A model generated the notes under the pieces. It was not told the origin of the DNA and ran no database searches. It saw only the letters and a program-made list of their open reading frames with translations. Below, one piece after another: positions 44,701-56,230 of a stretch of DNA of 64,000 bases. The DNA is taken from the NCBI GenBank assembly GCA_017546605.1, contig JAFYSH010000019.1:1-64000 (forward strand). The letters are read 5' to 3'. Numbering within the stretch: the first letter of the stretch is position 1; every line of letters starts with the position of its first letter. The DNA comes from Bacteroidales bacterium (GTDB lineage Bacteria > Bacteroidota > Bacteroidia > Bacteroidales > UBA932). The position numbers and the translations under genes were made by a program.

Positions 44701-45604
44701 CGACCTGGAACGTATCAATTATGAAAATGTCAATCCTGTTAAATGGACGGCCGATAAGAACACCAATGCCTTGATCCGAAAACTAATCAACAACTACTTG
44801 ATCGCATTCAAAGAATACGATGCAGAGTTGAAACGGATCAAATACAACATCACCATCGGGGATGAACTTCCCAACGGTATCATGCAATTGGCAAAAGTAT
44901 ATGTTGCTAAGAAACGTAAGATCCGCGTAGGTGATAAGATGGCAGGTCGCCACGGTAACAAAGGTATTGTTGCCAAGGTGGTACGTGATGAAGATATGCC
45001 GTTCTTGGAAGACGGAACTACCGTAGATATCGTACTGAACCCCTTGGGCGTACCTTCACGGATGAACTTGGGTCAGATTTACGAAACAGTTCTCGGTTGG
45101 GCCGGTAAGGAATTGGGCACTAAATTCAGTACTCCTATTTTCGACGGTGCATCCTTGGATGACATCTGCGAATACACCGACAAGGCAGGTATCCCTCGCT
45201 ATGGACGAACCTTCCTGCGTGATGGTGGTACTGGGGAAATGTTTGACCAACCGGCAACAGTTGGTGTCATCTATATGATCAAACTGGGCCACATGGTTGA
45301 TGACAAAATGCACGCCCGTTCAATCGGTCCCTACTCCTTGATTACACAACAACCGCTCGGTGGTAAAGCCCAATTCGGGGGCCAACGTTTCGGGGAAATG
45401 GAAGTTTGGGCACTGGAAGCATTCGGTGCATCCAACATCCTCCAAGAAATTCTTACCATCAAGTCTGATGACGTTACCGGACGCTCACGCGCATACGAAG
45501 CGATCGTCAAAGGAGAACCGATGCCGACTCCGGGTATTCCGGAATCACTCAATGTCTTGCTCCACGAATTGCGTGGTTTGGGATTGAGCATCAAGTTAGA
45601 TTAA
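41786..45604 (+). CDS. rpoB: DNA-directed RNA polymerase subunit beta
   Basis: The 1272-residue protein is complete from [12 protein letters not shown] to the C-terminal clamp segment. The rifampicin pocket is wild type: Asp477 in FMDQTNPL, His487 in [13 protein letters not shown] and Ser492 correspond to E. coli 516, 526 and 531. The conserved GRHGNKGIV segment lies near residue 1055, and the end has [24 protein letters not shown] (key words [15 protein letters not shown]). It is followed after 37 bp by rpoC. Confidence 0.99.
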   Translation: MSQKTNNQRITFATSKSLLEYPDFLEVQLKSFKDFFQLDTTAENRRNEGLYKVFQEIFPITDTRNNFVLEFVDYFIDPPRYSIEECLERGLTYSVPLKAKLKLDCNDPENEGFETGDEDVYLGTIPYMTPRGTFVINGSERIVVSQLHRSPGVFFGQSLHANGTKLYSARIIPFKGSWIEFATDINNVMYAYIDRKKKLPVTTLLRAIGYESDKDILDIFGLAEEVQVTEENLRNNVGRKLAGRILKKWNEDFVDEDTGEVVYIERNEIIVDRETILEEDHIDSILESGAETILFHTDSPDASDFTIIHNTLQKDTCNSEIEAIIHTYRQLRSSEPPDEATARDVIDKLFFSDKRYDLGEVGRYRLNKKLGLNTANDIRVLTKQDIIEIIKYLIQLINAHATVDDIDHLSNRRIRTVGEQLANQFSVGLTRMARTIRERMNVRDNEEFKPTDLINAKTLSSVINSFFGTSQLSQFMDQTNPLAEMTHKRRLSALGPGGLSRDRAGFEVRDVHYTHYGRLCPIETPEGPNIGLISSLCVYARINELGFIETPYRKVNNGVVDMSNEGFVYMSAEEEEEKMVAQANAKLAEDGTIVDDRIKCRYEADYPVVSKEEVHLMDVAPNQIASIAASLIPFLEHDDANRALMGSNMMRQAVPLVKPEAPIVGTGLEAAVVRDSRTQVVAERRGEVVYVDAREIHVKYEQTENERFVSFSPEVTVYKLPLYRKTNQSTSILLKPIVKRGQIVEAGDILTEGYATENGELALGRNLKVAFMPWKGYNFEDAIVLSERIIREDIFTSIHVDEYIMEVRDTKRGMEELTADIPNVSEEATKDLDENGIIRIGATIEPGDILIGKVTPKGESDPSPEEKLLRAIFGDKAGDVKDASLKASPSLSGTIIGKKLYSKVFKDGKRGRSADIKAKTAEAENNFNLKANALREKFLDKLMILVENKPSNGVSDLYGAMIIPKGADFHRIDLERINYENVNPVKWTADKNTNALIRKLINNYLIAFKEYDAELKRIKYNITIGDELPNGIMQLAKVYVAKKRKIRVGDKMAGRHGNKGIVAKVVRDEDMPFLEDGTTVDIVLNPLGVPSRMNLGQIYETVLGWAGKELGTKFSTPIFDGASLDDICEYTDKAGIPRYGRTFLRDGGTGEMFDQPATVGVIYMIKLGHMVDDKMHARSIGPYSLITQQPLGGKAQFGGQRFGEMEVWALEAFGASNILQEILTIKSDDVTGRSRAYEAIVKGEPMPTPGIPESLNVLLHELRGLGLSIKLD

Positions 45605-45641
45605 GTAACAGGAGTATTTGACCATTTGAAACACCAAGAAT

Positions 45642-48600
45642 ATGTCTTTCAAAAAAGATCTTAAAATAAAAAGTAACTTCAACCGGATCTCGATTGGATT
45701 GGCTTCACCTGAAGAAATCCAAGAACGTTCATCCGGTGAAGTTCTCAAACCTGAAACTGTAAACTACCGGACCTACAAACCGGAACGTGACGGTCTCTTC
45801 TGCGAGCGCATCTTTGGTCCTTCCAAGGATTATGAGTGCCATTGCGGTAAGTACAAACGCATCCGTTACCGGGGTATTATCTGCGACCGATGCGGTGTAG
45901 AAGTTACTGAAAAGAAAGTCCGTCGTGAACGGATGGGTCACATTACCTTGACTGTTCCGGTAGCGCACATCTGGTATTTCCGCTCAACCCCCAACAAGAT
46001 TGGTTACTTGTTGGGTATTCCGGCCAAGAAATTGGAATCGATTATTTACTATGAGCGTTATATCGTTATTCAATCCGGTGCAGCTCGCGACTTGAATTTC
46101 GGTTTCTCTGTTGACAATATGGCCTTCCTTTCAGAAGACGAATACCTTGAGGTATTGGATTCACTTCCTGAAGGAAACCAAGATTTGGACGACAGCGATC
46201 CTGAAAAATTCATCGCTGGTATGGGTGCAGAAGCCATTCTGACCATGCTCAAACGCGTTGACTTGGATGAACTTTCTTACGAATTGCGTCACCGTTCCGA
46301 AAATGAAACTTCGCAACAACGTAAAGCAGAAGCACTCAAACGCTTGAGCATTATCGAAGCGTTCCGCGAATCCAAGGAAATCAACAAACCGGAATGGATG
46401 ATCCTGAAGGTGATTCCGGTTACCCCGCCGGAACTCCGTCCTTTGGTTCCCCTGGATGGAGGTCGCTTTGCTACCTCTGACTTGAACGAGTTGTATCGCC
46501 GTGTTATCATCCGCAACAACCGTCTCAAACGCCTCATTGAAATCAAGGCTCCTGAAGTGATTCTCCGCAATGAAAAACGGATGTTGCAAGAAGCAGTTGA
46601 CTCATTGTTCGACAACTCTCGCAAGTCTAATGCAGTGAAGACAGAAGCTAACCGTACCTTGAAATCCCTCTCAGACAGCTTGAAAGGTAAACAAGGTCGT
46701 TTCCGTCAAAACTTGCTCGGTAAACGTGTGGACTACTCTGCTCGTTCCGTTATTGTGGTAGGTCCTGAATTGAAGATGCACGAGTGCGGTCTTCCGAAAT
46801 TCATGGCAGCCGAACTATACAAACCGTTTATCATCCGCAAGCTCATCGAACGCGGTATTGTGAAGACGGTTAAATCTGCGAAGAAAATCGTAGATCGCAA
46901 GGATCCTGTTATTTGGGATATCCTTGAAAACGTAATGAAAGGCCACCCGGTACTTTTGAACCGTGCTCCTACCCTGCACCGTTTGGGTATCCAAGCCTTC
47001 CAACCGAAATTGATTGAAGGTAAAGCAATCCAATTGCACCCGCTGGCATGTACTGCGTTCAACGCCGACTTTGACGGTGACCAAATGGCGGTCCACTTGC
47101 CCTTGGGCAATGCCGCAATCCTGGAAGCTCAGTTGTTGATGTTGGGATCGCACAACATTTTGAACCCGGCCAACGGAGCTCCGATTACCGTTCCTTCACA
47201 AGACATGGTCTTGGGGTTGTATTACATTACCAAACCCCGCGCCGGTGTGAAAGGAGAAAACATGAAGTTCTATGGTCCTGAAGAAGTAATCATTGCTTAC
47301 AACGAAGGACGCGTTGCACTTCACGCAAAGATCGCTGTTCGCTACCCTGTTGACCGCACGGACTTGTCAAAAGGCTACCGGATGATTGAAAACACCACCG
47401 TAGGTCGTGTCATCTTCAACCAACTGGTACCGGCTGAAGCTGGATACATTGATGAAATCTTGACCAAGAAGTCATTGCGCGATATCATTGGTCGCATCTT
47501 GAAAACTTCAGGTGTGGCTCGTACCGCTCAATTCTTGGATGACATCAAAGCAATCGGTTACCAAATGGCGTTCCGCGGAGGTCTGTCATTCAACCTTTCT
47601 GACGTAATTATTCCGGACGGAAAAACTGAATTGGTAGAAGCTGGTTACCGTGAAGTTGAAAATATCCAACAAAGCTTCAACTTCGGTTTGATTACCAACA
47701 ACGAACGTTACAACCAAATCATCGACGTTTGGTCTTCAACCAACCAAAAGTTGACAGAAATGGTGAAGAAGAGCATCGAAGAAGACAAACAAGGCTTCAA
47801 CCCGATTTATATGATGTTGGATTCAGGTGCTCGGGGTTCCAAAGAACAGATCCGTCAGCTCTGCGGTATGCGGGGTTTGATGGCGAAGCCTCAAAAATCC
47901 GGTTCAACTGGAGCGGAAATTATCGAAAACCCGATTCTTTCCAACTTTAAGGAAGGTCTGTCTGTATTGGAATACTTCATCTCTACCCACGGTGCTCGTA
48001 AAGGTTTGGCCGATACGGCGTTGAAAACAGCGGATGCTGGTTATTTGACCCGTCGTCTGGTGGACGTTTCTCATGATGTGATCATCAACGAAGAAGACTG
48101 CGGTACCTTGAGAGGTTTGATTGCAACTGCAATCAAGAACAAAGACCAGGTTGTAGAATCCCTCTACGACCGGATCCTGGGCCGTACTTCTGTTCACGAT
48201 ATTTATAACCCGCTGACCGGAGAATTGATCCTGCCGGCTGGGGAAGAAATTACTGAAGAAATCGCAACAACCATCAGTGGTCTGCCGATTGAACAAGTGG
48301 AAATCCGTTCGGTATTGACTTGTGAGTCGAAGAAAGGGGTTTGTGCTAAATGTTATGGTCGGAACCTGGCAACTGGACGCATGGTTGAAAAAGGTGAAGT
48401 GGTCGGCGTAATTGCTGCACAATCCATCGGTGAACCGGGTACTCAGTTGACATTGCGTACCTTCCACGTTGGGGGTACCGCTTCCAGCACCGCTTCAGAA
48501 AGTGAAATCGTGGCACGCTACGACGGTGTTGTTGAATTCGAAGAACTCCGTACACTCGCTCGCGAAGAAGATAACAAAGAATTCGATATCGTGATCGGAC

Positions 48601-49916
48601 GTACCGCAGAAATGCGCATCGTTGATGGCAACACCGGTATTATCCTTTCACAACACAACATCCCCTACGGTGCGAAACTTTATGTAAAACAAGGAGCTAC
48701 CGTTGCCAAAGGTGATAAAATTTGTGAATGGGACCCGTACAACGCAATCAGTATTACTGAAACTGCTGGTACCGTTGCCTTCGACAGCTTGGTTGAAGGG
48801 GTTACCTTCCGTGAAGAAGCTGCTGATGAATTCTCACTCCACAGAGAAAAAGTAGTGATCGAATCACGTGACCGTTCGAAGAACCCGGCGATCAAGATTA
48901 TGAGTGGAGATACCGAATTGAAGCAGTACAACTTGCCGGTAGGTGCTCACTTGATGGTGGAAAATGGCCAAGAAGTAAAAGCTGGTGACATCATCATCAA
49001 GATCCCCCGCGCGATTGGTAAATCAGGCGATATCACCGGAGGTCTTCCTCGTGTTACCGAATTGTTCGAAGCACGTAAGCCCTCCAACCCCGCAGTCGTT
49101 ACTGAGATCAACGGTGAAGTACAAATGGGTAAGATCAAACGTGGTAACCGTGAGATCATCGTTCGCTCTAAGACCGGTGAAGAAAAACGCTATCTCGTTC
49201 CGCTCTCCAAACAAATTTTGGTACAAGAGAACGACTACGTTCGTGCCGGTATGCCGTTGTCAGATGGAGCGATCTCTCCTTCAGACATCCTGGCTATCCA
49301 AGGTCCGATCAAAGTTCAAGAATACATCGTTAACGAAATTCAAGAAGTCTACCGCCTCCAAGGGGTAAAAATCAACGACAAACACTTTGAAATCATCGTT
49401 CGTCAGATGATGCGCAAAGTTGAAATCGTGGATCCGGGTGACACTCGCTTCTTACCGGAACAATTGGTTGACAAATGGGAATTCAACTTGGAAAACGACA
49501 GCATCTATGACAAGAAAGTTGTATTGGATGCCGGTGACTCCCAAGTATTGCGTCCCGGACAAATTGTTACCCTCCGCCAGTTGCGCGATGAAAATTCTCA
49601 ACTGAAACGTCAAGATTTGAAATTGGTAGAAGCTCGCGATGCTATCCCTGCTACTTCAAACCAAATTTTGCAAGGTATTACCCGTGCAGCACTGCGTACC
49701 AACAGCTTCATGTCTGCAGCATCCTTCCAAGAAACCACCAAAGTACTCAGCGATGCCGCTATCCGTGGTAAAGTTGACTACCTGGAAGGCTTGAAAGAAA
49801 ACGTGATCTGCGGTCACTTGATTCCTGCCGGTACAGGCCAACGCGAATACGAACGCTTGGTTGTTGCATCGATGGAAGACTACAAACGTATGGCTTCTAG
49901 AAAGAAAGAGGAATAA
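45642..49916 (+). CDS. rpoC: DNA-directed RNA polymerase subunit beta'
   Basis: The 1424-residue protein has the N-terminal zinc ribbon ([20 protein letters not shown], residues about 66-85), the catalytic NADFDGDQM (474-482) whose three Asp residues hold the active-site magnesium, and a second zinc site ([13 protein letters not shown] near 898-910). The bridge-helix and trigger-loop regions are intact. It ends with the usual [14 protein letters not shown] tail. An intrinsic terminator follows at once. Confidence 0.99.
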   Translation: MSFKKDLKIKSNFNRISIGLASPEEIQERSSGEVLKPETVNYRTYKPERDGLFCERIFGPSKDYECHCGKYKRIRYRGIICDRCGVEVTEKKVRRERMGHITLTVPVAHIWYFRSTPNKIGYLLGIPAKKLESIIYYERYIVIQSGAARDLNFGFSVDNMAFLSEDEYLEVLDSLPEGNQDLDDSDPEKFIAGMGAEAILTMLKRVDLDELSYELRHRSENETSQQRKAEALKRLSIIEAFRESKEINKPEWMILKVIPVTPPELRPLVPLDGGRFATSDLNELYRRVIIRNNRLKRLIEIKAPEVILRNEKRMLQEAVDSLFDNSRKSNAVKTEANRTLKSLSDSLKGKQGRFRQNLLGKRVDYSARSVIVVGPELKMHECGLPKFMAAELYKPFIIRKLIERGIVKTVKSAKKIVDRKDPVIWDILENVMKGHPVLLNRAPTLHRLGIQAFQPKLIEGKAIQLHPLACTAFNADFDGDQMAVHLPLGNAAILEAQLLMLGSHNILNPANGAPITVPSQDMVLGLYYITKPRAGVKGENMKFYGPEEVIIAYNEGRVALHAKIAVRYPVDRTDLSKGYRMIENTTVGRVIFNQLVPAEAGYIDEILTKKSLRDIIGRILKTSGVARTAQFLDDIKAIGYQMAFRGGLSFNLSDVIIPDGKTELVEAGYREVENIQQSFNFGLITNNERYNQIIDVWSSTNQKLTEMVKKSIEEDKQGFNPIYMMLDSGARGSKEQIRQLCGMRGLMAKPQKSGSTGAEIIENPILSNFKEGLSVLEYFISTHGARKGLADTALKTADAGYLTRRLVDVSHDVIINEEDCGTLRGLIATAIKNKDQVVESLYDRILGRTSVHDIYNPLTGELILPAGEEITEEIATTISGLPIEQVEIRSVLTCESKKGVCAKCYGRNLATGRMVEKGEVVGVIAAQSIGEPGTQLTLRTFHVGGTASSTASESEIVARYDGVVEFEELRTLAREEDNKEFDIVIGRTAEMRIVDGNTGIILSQHNIPYGAKLYVKQGATVAKGDKICEWDPYNAISITETAGTVAFDSLVEGVTFREEAADEFSLHREKVVIESRDRSKNPAIKIMSGDTELKQYNLPVGAHLMVENGQEVKAGDIIIKIPRAIGKSGDITGGLPRVTELFEARKPSNPAVVTEINGEVQMGKIKRGNREIIVRSKTGEEKRYLVPLSKQILVQENDYVRAGMPLSDGAISPSDILAIQGPIKVQEYIVNEIQEVYRLQGVKINDKHFEIIVRQMMRKVEIVDPGDTRFLPEQLVDKWEFNLENDSIYDKKVVLDAGDSQVLRPGQIVTLRQLRDENSQLKRQDLKLVEARDAIPATSNQILQGITRAALRTNSFMSAASFQETTKVLSDAAIRGKVDYLEGLKENVICGHLIPAGTGQREYERLVVASMEDYKRMASRKKEE

Positions 49917-49935
49917 CAAGCAACATACTATGAGA

Positions 49936-49967
49936 AAAGAGGTTGACCCCGGTCAACCTCTTTTTTT
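49936..49967 (+). terminator. terminator after rpoC
   Basis: An 11-bp stem, AGAGGTTGACC (49938-49948) with GGTCAACCTCT (49951-49961), has a very tight loop and a run of T residues to 49967. It ends the long tRNA-tuf-rpl-rpo block. Confidence 0.88.
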
Positions 49968-49983
49968 AGTTCATCAAATACAA

Positions 49984-50703
49984 CTACTCGGCTTGAGTAC
50001 AGAAATAGAATAGGGATAGCAAATCCTCCTTCCTCCCCAAGTCCAAGTTATGATCCGCAATAAATTGCTTAATCGCCTTCTTCTTATCAGGGAATAACTT
50101 GGTAAAGTTGGATGTCTTTGCTGGATAAATCTTTTGATCCTTAATCAATACATATTTATAATCCAAAGAATAGGGAATCTCTGTTTCATAGTCATAAGCC
50201 CGAGAATGATTGTACTCACGCGTTGACATTTGAACTGCGGTGGAAGTCTTGGGAGCCGAGCCATAACCAGCGCTAATCTCAGGTTCCTTAAATTCAAAAC
50301 GTTTTTCCTGTGCTATAGACAAATTGCCATAGACCATCAATTGTTTGTAAAAACGGCCCTTAATTTGAACATAAACCGAATTATCTGACAATACACGAGC
50401 AACATCATCAGAATGTGCTACGAACAGGGTATCTCCACGATCGTTAATCATACGTACAGAAAGATCAACCAGGCAAACATTCATTCGTCCGTGAAAGGTA
50501 GATCCATCGCGATAAATAACCTGTACCTCTTCAAATTCTGGAGTCAAGTATGCCACCGAGGTAGGTAGTTGCGTCAATAGATTCTGGCGCGACCGAGCCA
50601 TGACACTTCCCTTTACCGATTGCTGAGCTTCGGCATTGGTTTGTGCATTCAATACTTGCAAAAAAATAGTAAAGAATAGACCGATATTAAATAATGTTTT
50701 CAT
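49984..50703 (-). CDS. secreted protein of unknown family (paralog of 56364-57056)
   Basis: A 239-residue protein with a signal peptide ending near residue 20 (FLQVLNAQ). No known domain was recognised. It aligns without gaps over about 100 residues with the protein at 56364-57056: shared points are Lx-PEF near 54, Y(R/K)DG(S/T) near 64, (D/Q)RGDTL near 88, Q..F.(K/Q)(Q/E)L.VYG near 113-125 and RFE near 135. The C-terminal 60 residues also match (YVLI.D, FP.KKKAIK.FI, KED..SLFYFCTQ). It is downstream of the susC-susD-lipoprotein genes, separated from them by a terminator. Likely periplasmic or outer-membrane-associated; function unknown. Confidence 0.75.
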   Translation of the reverse strand: MKTLFNIGLFFTIFLQVLNAQTNAEAQQSVKGSVMARSRQNLLTQLPTSVAYLTPEFEEVQVIYRDGSTFHGRMNVCLVDLSVRMINDRGDTLFVAHSDDVARVLSDNSVYVQIKGRFYKQLMVYGNLSIAQEKRFEFKEPEISAGYGSAPKTSTAVQMSTREYNHSRAYDYETEIPYSLDYKYVLIKDQKIYPAKTSNFTKLFPDKKKAIKQFIADHNLDLGRKEDLLSLFYFCTQAE

Positions 50704-50725
50704 ACAAAAAGGACTTGTAAGGTTA

Positions 50726-50766
50726 GAAAAAGAGCGGTGTCAGGAAAACCTGAACACCGCTCTTAA
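50726..50766 (-). terminator. terminator after the susCD-linked lipoprotein gene
   Basis: AGAGCGGTGT (50731-50740) and ACACCGCTCT (50753-50762) form an outer stem, with an inner AGG/CCT pair closing an A4 loop. On the minus strand it is followed by a T run. It lies 13 bp beyond the lipoprotein stop codon. Confidence 0.82.
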
Positions 50767-50778
50767 TATTAGATGGAA

Positions 50779-51633
50779 CTACAATCTTGCAGCTTCGTCA
50801 CCAGGCATAGCAACGAAGAAATATTTCCAGCTACCATCATTAAATCCGCAGAAGATACCGTTGTCTGAGGTAAATCCGAGGGTAGTGATGGTCCAGGTAA
50901 TTTGATTGTCAGGATACAAATATGAACCATCGAACGGGCAAGCAATGATATCAATACCGTTGTAGTTAACTGCAGTATTGGCAGCATTGGATACTGTCAA
51001 AGTAGGTTCTGAATAAGTTGCAGTAAAGCCAGGTTCAGTATCTTGGCCACCAACAAGACCCATCAAAGTATATGCAGTCGGATCCCCGTCAACAGCGAAG
51101 ATAGTAACAACTACAGCGCTACCATCAAATGAAGATGCCAATTCATATTGACCAGCTACTTCACCTTTTTCAGGAGCATTAGCAGTGAATACGGTTGAAG
51201 CATATTGACCTGCATTGTCAGATACGATAGAGAATCTCAAAGAAATGCTCTTGTATTCACGGAACTTAGGTACACGAACTTCAATGCTGTTAGTAGGAAG
51301 ACCTTCACCATCAACATCTTCATCGTATGCACCAATGTACAACTCTGTTGATGTAATAATGATGTGCTCATCTTCAAATACTGTTACTTCGAGATCTTCG
51401 TTAGTAACGATAGTACCTCCATCAAAAGCTACTTTTACTTTAGCAGCTTTATTGGATTGTTCGATCATTTGCAAAGGAATGTAGAGGTATTCGCCAGACA
51501 AAACAACTTCAGTTGTAGGATTAACGAACTCTACTTGGGTGTTACCGGTTACCGGGGTGAAATCCTTTTCTTGGCAAGAAGTAAAGAATGCGAGCACGGC
51601 AACAAGCAAAACTGATAATTTAATTTGTTTCAT
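50779..51633 (-). CDS. lipoprotein of a SusC/SusD operon (SusE/F position)
   Basis: A 284-residue lipoprotein with an SPII signal ending at Cys20 (FFTSC) followed by QEKD. Residues 30-145 look like a beta-sandwich domain (VEFVNPTTEVVLSGEYLYIPLQM; SIEVRVPKFREYKSISLRFSI), in the style of DUF1735/Calx-beta-like domains found in surface glycan- or ligand-binding lipoproteins. The second half (about 160-284) is a separate beta-rich domain. It follows susD by 10 bp and ends with a terminator, so it is the third gene of the operon. It probably binds the imported ligand at the cell surface; the ligand is not known. Confidence 0.75.
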   Translation of the reverse strand: MKQIKLSVLLVAVLAFFTSCQEKDFTPVTGNTQVEFVNPTTEVVLSGEYLYIPLQMIEQSNKAAKVKVAFDGGTIVTNEDLEVTVFEDEHIIITSTELYIGAYDEDVDGEGLPTNSIEVRVPKFREYKSISLRFSIVSDNAGQYASTVFTANAPEKGEVAGQYELASSFDGSAVVVTIFAVDGDPTAYTLMGLVGGQDTEPGFTATYSEPTLTVSNAANTAVNYNGIDIIACPFDGSYLYPDNQITWTITTLGFTSDNGIFCGFNDGSWKYFFVAMPGDEAARL

Positions 51634-51643
51634 AGTGTCTCAA

Positions 51644-53158
51644 TTAATTTGCGGCGTAACCAGGATTTTGTTGATCTTTAATTTGAGGGTTTGCGTCACA
51701 TTCTGCCTGAGGTACGGGCCAAATGAAACGGAAGTCAGAGTTTGCTCTGTAGAACGATTCGTTTACATCAGGCAAGTAGATAGCAGAACGAACTTGAGCG
51801 GCTTTACGTTGAACATCTTTACCGAAACGTTTCAAGTCAAAATGACGGAAACCTTCACCGATCAATTCACGGGTTCTTTCGTTCAAGATTTCATCCAAAA
51901 CGTTACCACCTGTAACTTCAGACGCTCCACGAGCTTTCTTCAAAACATTCAATGCTGTATAAGCTTCAGCATTTCTGTTGGAACGTGCATAGGCTTCAGC
52001 CAAGATCAAGTGCATTTCAGCAATACGCAAAGGCTTGGTTCTGTGAACATAGTTTTGGTTGGATTCACCTTGACGCAAAGCAGGGTTACCAGGGAATTTG
52101 TTCAACAAGAAGAGATCATATGTGCTACCACCAGTGATAGAAATGGTCTTTTCTGCAAAGAACAAAGCTTTACGCAAGTCAGTTGATTCATACAAATCAA
52201 TTACCCATTGTTCAGGAACGTAGTCAGGTTTGTAAATACCTTGGTTAGCATCGTATGAAAGGTAAGCGTAGTCGTTGCTCGGGGGAAGTGAACCAGTAGC
52301 CAAGTCAGCATCCGCCAAGAAGAGACATTCTTTACCATTATCATCAATGAACATAGAACGCAATTGAGAAGCGTTGTTGATCAGAGGATAACGACCACCG
52401 TTGATCAAAGAAGTTGCGTTGCTGATAGCTGTATCATAGTCACCCATGTACAAAGCAACACGAGCTTCGAAAGCTTTTACAAAGTCTGAAGTCACATAGA
52501 TAGCTCCTTCTGCAGGAGTAGTAGTGATCTTTTCTTTTGCAATAGAGATATCGCTACGGATTGCACTGTAAGTTGCTTCCAAAGTACCACGACCCGGATA
52601 TTTAGATGAGTCAGAAGTCGGTGCATATACAGTTACGTAAGGAACACCAAATTCATCTTTGTTAGCACCTTCGTTGTAAGGCAAGCAGAAACGCTCAACC
52701 AACATGTGGTGGTAGTATGCACGGAAGAAGTGAGCTTCACCTACATATACTTGGAGCAAAGCTTTATCAGCATCAGTCCATTCTGATTGGTCTACTTTAG
52801 CAGCTTCTTGCAAGAAGTAGTTAACGTCTTTCAAGCAAGAGTAGCAACCTGCCCATACGCTTTCTGCAGTACCATCACCAGAGTTGATGGTCCATTCGTA
52901 GTTAGTACCACCACGGTTACCAAATGAAGTGGTAGCGTGGAAGAGGTCTGTTTGAATTTCAAGGGTTGAGAAAGCACCACCGCCGGTATAACCACGGAAT
53001 GCAATATACATACCGGTACGCAGTTTGGTGGCGTCATCGATGGTGGTCAAAGCGTTGTCCGGATCAATTACGTTGATCGGTCTCAAGTCCATATTGCAAG
53101 AAGCAAGTACTGACAAGAACGCAACCACAAAGGATAATTTAAATATTTTTTTCATCAT
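51644..53158 (-). CDS. SusD/RagB family outer-membrane nutrient-binding lipoprotein
   Basis: A 504-residue lipoprotein with SPII Cys21 (LSVLASC) and the SusD/RagB fold: N-terminal TPR-like helices (DDATKLRTGMYIAFRGY near 42-58; ESVWAGCYSCLKDVNYFL near 98-115) and the typical C-terminal segments RIAEMHLILAEAYARSN near 387-403 and ILNERTRELIGEGFRHFDLKRFG near 428-450. It forms the lid of the SusC transporter at the cell surface and binds an oligosaccharide or peptide. The second-to-last block NSDFRFIWPVPQAECDANPQI is standard for the family. It lies 10 bp after susC. Confidence 0.93.
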   Translation of the reverse strand: MMKKIFKLSFVVAFLSVLASCNMDLRPINVIDPDNALTTIDDATKLRTGMYIAFRGYTGGGAFSTLEIQTDLFHATTSFGNRGGTNYEWTINSGDGTAESVWAGCYSCLKDVNYFLQEAAKVDQSEWTDADKALLQVYVGEAHFFRAYYHHMLVERFCLPYNEGANKDEFGVPYVTVYAPTSDSSKYPGRGTLEATYSAIRSDISIAKEKITTTPAEGAIYVTSDFVKAFEARVALYMGDYDTAISNATSLINGGRYPLINNASQLRSMFIDDNGKECLFLADADLATGSLPPSNDYAYLSYDANQGIYKPDYVPEQWVIDLYESTDLRKALFFAEKTISITGGSTYDLFLLNKFPGNPALRQGESNQNYVHRTKPLRIAEMHLILAEAYARSNRNAEAYTALNVLKKARGASEVTGGNVLDEILNERTRELIGEGFRHFDLKRFGKDVQRKAAQVRSAIYLPDVNESFYRANSDFRFIWPVPQAECDANPQIKDQQNPGYAAN

Positions 53159-53168
53159 TTACTGCTAA

Positions 53169-56108
53169 TTAAAAGGTTAATTCAACACCAACGGTGTATT
53201 GTTTAGAGTTCGGATATACACCCATTTGCAAGTTGGAGTCAACTTCAGGGTCATAACCGGTATATTCAGTAAACGTCAACAAGTTACGTCCAATAGCATA
53301 TACACGGAGGCTACCGAGGAATCCAGTTTTTTGGATCCATTTTTGAGGCAAGGTGTAAGAAATTTGGAGGTTTTTCAGACGCAAGAATGATGCATTTTCA
53401 AGCAAAGTGTCGTCGAATTCACGCGGTGAGTTCAAACCAGGCACGTTAGTTTCTTGACCAGGAGTTGTCCAAATGTTCAACAACTCAGCAGCACCGTTCA
53501 TATCTGAAGTGACAAATTTCGGGTTCATCAAGAAGTAACGGTCATTGTTGATGGTCCATTTACCTGCGATCCAAGAGAAGTCAGCACCAATGTACAAACC
53601 TTTCCAGTCGAAGTTCAATTGAACACCACCAGCCCAAGGAGCGTAACGTTGTTTACCAGTCATCACGGCATAGTCATCTGAGTATTGTTTGGTGGGGTTA
53701 CCATCGAGGTCATACCACATTTGCATACCGTCACGTTTGTCAACACCGGCTGAACGAACGTAGAACATTTCACCGTAAGGATAACCTACTTGGTATTTGA
53801 TACCGGTATTAGGAACTACGAATTCGTCACGACCACCGAACAAAGCGGTAATTTCGTTGGCGTTGTAGTTGAAGTTAGCCTTCACGTTGAAGAACATATC
53901 TTGAGTTTGAATAATGTCGAATCCAATTTCTACGTCAACACCACGGTTTCTCATATCACCGATGTTACCTGCACCTGAACCGTGACCAGTAGTGTATGAA
54001 TAAGGAATGTCCATCAACATATCACGGGTCATCTTGTTGTAGAACTCAACGTTGAAAGTGATGAAGTTCAAAGCACGACCATTGAAGCCGATGTTCAAAG
54101 TTTCTACAGTTTCCCAAGTCAAGTCAGCGTTGGACGGGTTAGCAACACCCCAACCGCTCATACCGTTGTACAATGCACCGTAGTTACCGATAGTACCGTA
54201 ACTCAAGTAGTTTCCGATACCAGAGTTACCAGTAGTACCGTAGCTAGCTTTCACGCGGAACTCGTTCAACCAGTTTACGTTGGCCATAAAGTTTTCACGT
54301 TTCATATCCCACATACCACCGATAGAGTAGAAGTTTGCGTAACGTTTGTTAGCACCGAAGAGAGATGAACCGTCACGACGGAATGAAGCATCCAAGAAAT
54401 ACTTGCTACCGAAGTCGTAAGATACGCGAGCAAAGTATGAGTTGTAAGCGGTTTCGCTCTCACCGTATGAAGGTTTGTTGTATTTGGTACCGCTGCTCAA
54501 GTAAGCTTGACGGAGGTCAGTAAGACCTTCTACATCAGCTCCAAATGAAGAAGAAGCAGAAACGATTGCTTCTTGACCAGCCAAGATTGCAAAGTTATGA
54601 TCATCCGCTACTGCAAATTTATACTCAGCAGTGTTGGTGAAAGTCAATTGATGGTAACGGCTGAAGCTTTCAGAAGCAGTACCATTGCCAGCGAAGGGAC
54701 CAGTCGGCAGGGCTTTGTAAGAGTTACGATAGTCGTAACCTTCCAAAGATTGTTGTGCACGGAGGGTCAAACCTCTCAAGGGGTTGATTTCTTGGTACAT
54801 GCTACCGTTTACACGGATGTAGTTGGTAGTGGTGGGCTGAATTTCTTGCAAGTACAAGGTGTTGTACATACCCAATTCTTCGAACAATTGACGTTCGTTT
54901 CCTTCATCATCGTAAGGAGTTACCCAAGGGTACAACCAGTTAGCAGCAGAAACCGGGTTGTACCAAGAGTTACCAGAGGTAATAAAACCAGCAGTAGCAT
55001 AGTCTTGGTAAGTCAAACCGAGGCTAACACCCATCTTCAACCAGCTGTTAACGTTGGTGTTGATGTTTGAACGAACACTGTAGCGTTCCAAATATGAATA
55101 AGGAGCAGTACCGGTTTGATCGAACGCACCTACTGAGAAGTAGTAGTCAGATTTATCTGAAGAGCCAGAAACGGAAGCGTCAACACTCCATACGGGAGCT
55201 TGTTCGTTGAAGAAGTATTCCAACCAGTTGAAGTTAGTACCGTTTTCAATAGCTTTCTCCATAATGGGAGTTTTCACAAATTGATCACCCAATACCATTT
55301 CGTTGAATTTGAACCATTGGTCGCTGGTCATCAAATCCATTTTGTGAGTAACCAAAGTTGAGATACCGTATTGGCCACGAACTGAAACGACCGGTTTTTC
55401 ACCACGTTTACCTTTCTTAGTGGTAATATAGATAACACCGTTTGCTGCACGAGAACCGTAAATTGCAGTAGAAGATGCATCTTTCATCACAGTCATGCTT
55501 TCGATATCGTTACTGTTCAATGAAGTAAAGATAGAAGCAGATACCGGAGCACCATCCAAGATGATCAAAGGAGTGTTAGAAGCGTTGATGGAGTTCACAC
55601 CACGCATACGCATAGACACGTTTGACATCGGTTCACCAGTTGATGAGAAGATTTGCAAACCTGCAACTTGGCCTTGCAAAGCGTCACCTGCATTCGCAGT
55701 CGGACGGCTTGCCATCACTTTAGAGTTAACGGTTGCAGCAGAACCTACGATTGAGGTAATTTTCTTTGCGGTACCGTAACCTACTACGATTGCATCTTCC
55801 AAAGCCTCAGCATCAGGGCTCAATACTACGTCAACTACAGAGCGGTTGTTAATTGCAACTTCTGCGGTTTTGTAGCCAAGGAAGCTAATTACCAAAGTAC
55901 CGTTACCGGGAGCTTGCAATGAGAATTGTCCCAGTTCATCGGTCGTCATACCGATCATAGTTCCTTTGATCTGTACAGAAGCATAAGGAACCGGTTCACC
56001 GGTACTTTCATCAGTAACAGTACCTGAAACTGTGATATTCTGCGCCATTGCGAACGGAGCAGTAATCGCCAGTAACAGACCTGCTAAAAGGAGTCTGACT
56101 TTTTTCAT
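53169..56108 (-). CDS. SusC/RagA family TonB-dependent outer-membrane transporter
   Basis: A 979-residue receptor. Signal peptide 1-22 (APFAMAQ), a carboxypeptidase-D-regulatory-like domain (about 25-110, VSGTVTDESTGEPVPYASVQIKG), a TonB-box-like segment (DAIVVGYG near 105-112), plug domain (about 115-225, SITVMKDASSTAIYGSRAANGVIYITTKKG-type signature) and a 22-strand barrel ending in ELTF with C-terminal Phe. It imports a bound oligomer with energy from TonB/ExbBD. No glycosidase, peptidase, sigma/anti-sigma or HTCS regulator is adjacent, so the substrate is unclear. Confidence 0.95.
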   Translation of the reverse strand: MKKVRLLLAGLLLAITAPFAMAQNITVSGTVTDESTGEPVPYASVQIKGTMIGMTTDELGQFSLQAPGNGTLVISFLGYKTAEVAINNRSVVDVVLSPDAEALEDAIVVGYGTAKKITSIVGSAATVNSKVMASRPTANAGDALQGQVAGLQIFSSTGEPMSNVSMRMRGVNSINASNTPLIILDGAPVSASIFTSLNSNDIESMTVMKDASSTAIYGSRAANGVIYITTKKGKRGEKPVVSVRGQYGISTLVTHKMDLMTSDQWFKFNEMVLGDQFVKTPIMEKAIENGTNFNWLEYFFNEQAPVWSVDASVSGSSDKSDYYFSVGAFDQTGTAPYSYLERYSVRSNINTNVNSWLKMGVSLGLTYQDYATAGFITSGNSWYNPVSAANWLYPWVTPYDDEGNERQLFEELGMYNTLYLQEIQPTTTNYIRVNGSMYQEINPLRGLTLRAQQSLEGYDYRNSYKALPTGPFAGNGTASESFSRYHQLTFTNTAEYKFAVADDHNFAILAGQEAIVSASSSFGADVEGLTDLRQAYLSSGTKYNKPSYGESETAYNSYFARVSYDFGSKYFLDASFRRDGSSLFGANKRYANFYSIGGMWDMKRENFMANVNWLNEFRVKASYGTTGNSGIGNYLSYGTIGNYGALYNGMSGWGVANPSNADLTWETVETLNIGFNGRALNFITFNVEFYNKMTRDMLMDIPYSYTTGHGSGAGNIGDMRNRGVDVEIGFDIIQTQDMFFNVKANFNYNANEITALFGGRDEFVVPNTGIKYQVGYPYGEMFYVRSAGVDKRDGMQMWYDLDGNPTKQYSDDYAVMTGKQRYAPWAGGVQLNFDWKGLYIGADFSWIAGKWTINNDRYFLMNPKFVTSDMNGAAELLNIWTTPGQETNVPGLNSPREFDDTLLENASFLRLKNLQISYTLPQKWIQKTGFLGSLRVYAIGRNLLTFTEYTGYDPEVDSNLQMGVYPNSKQYTVGVELTF

Positions 56109-56222
56109 GTAGATAATTTTTAAAGGTTAATGAATGAATTTGTTGTTTGTATTTATCAATAAATAAAAGCTTAAGTAAATGAACTGTTTTAACTTACCTC
56201 CCCCTACTTCCGACAATACACA

Positions 56223-56230
56223 CAAAATTA
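56223..56230 (-). promoter_or_regulatory. candidate -7 element of the susC operon
   Basis: The minus strand reads TAATTTTG, a match to TAnnTTTG, about 115 nt upstream of the susC ATG. No TTTG occurs at the -33 position, so it may need an activator. Confidence 0.35.
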
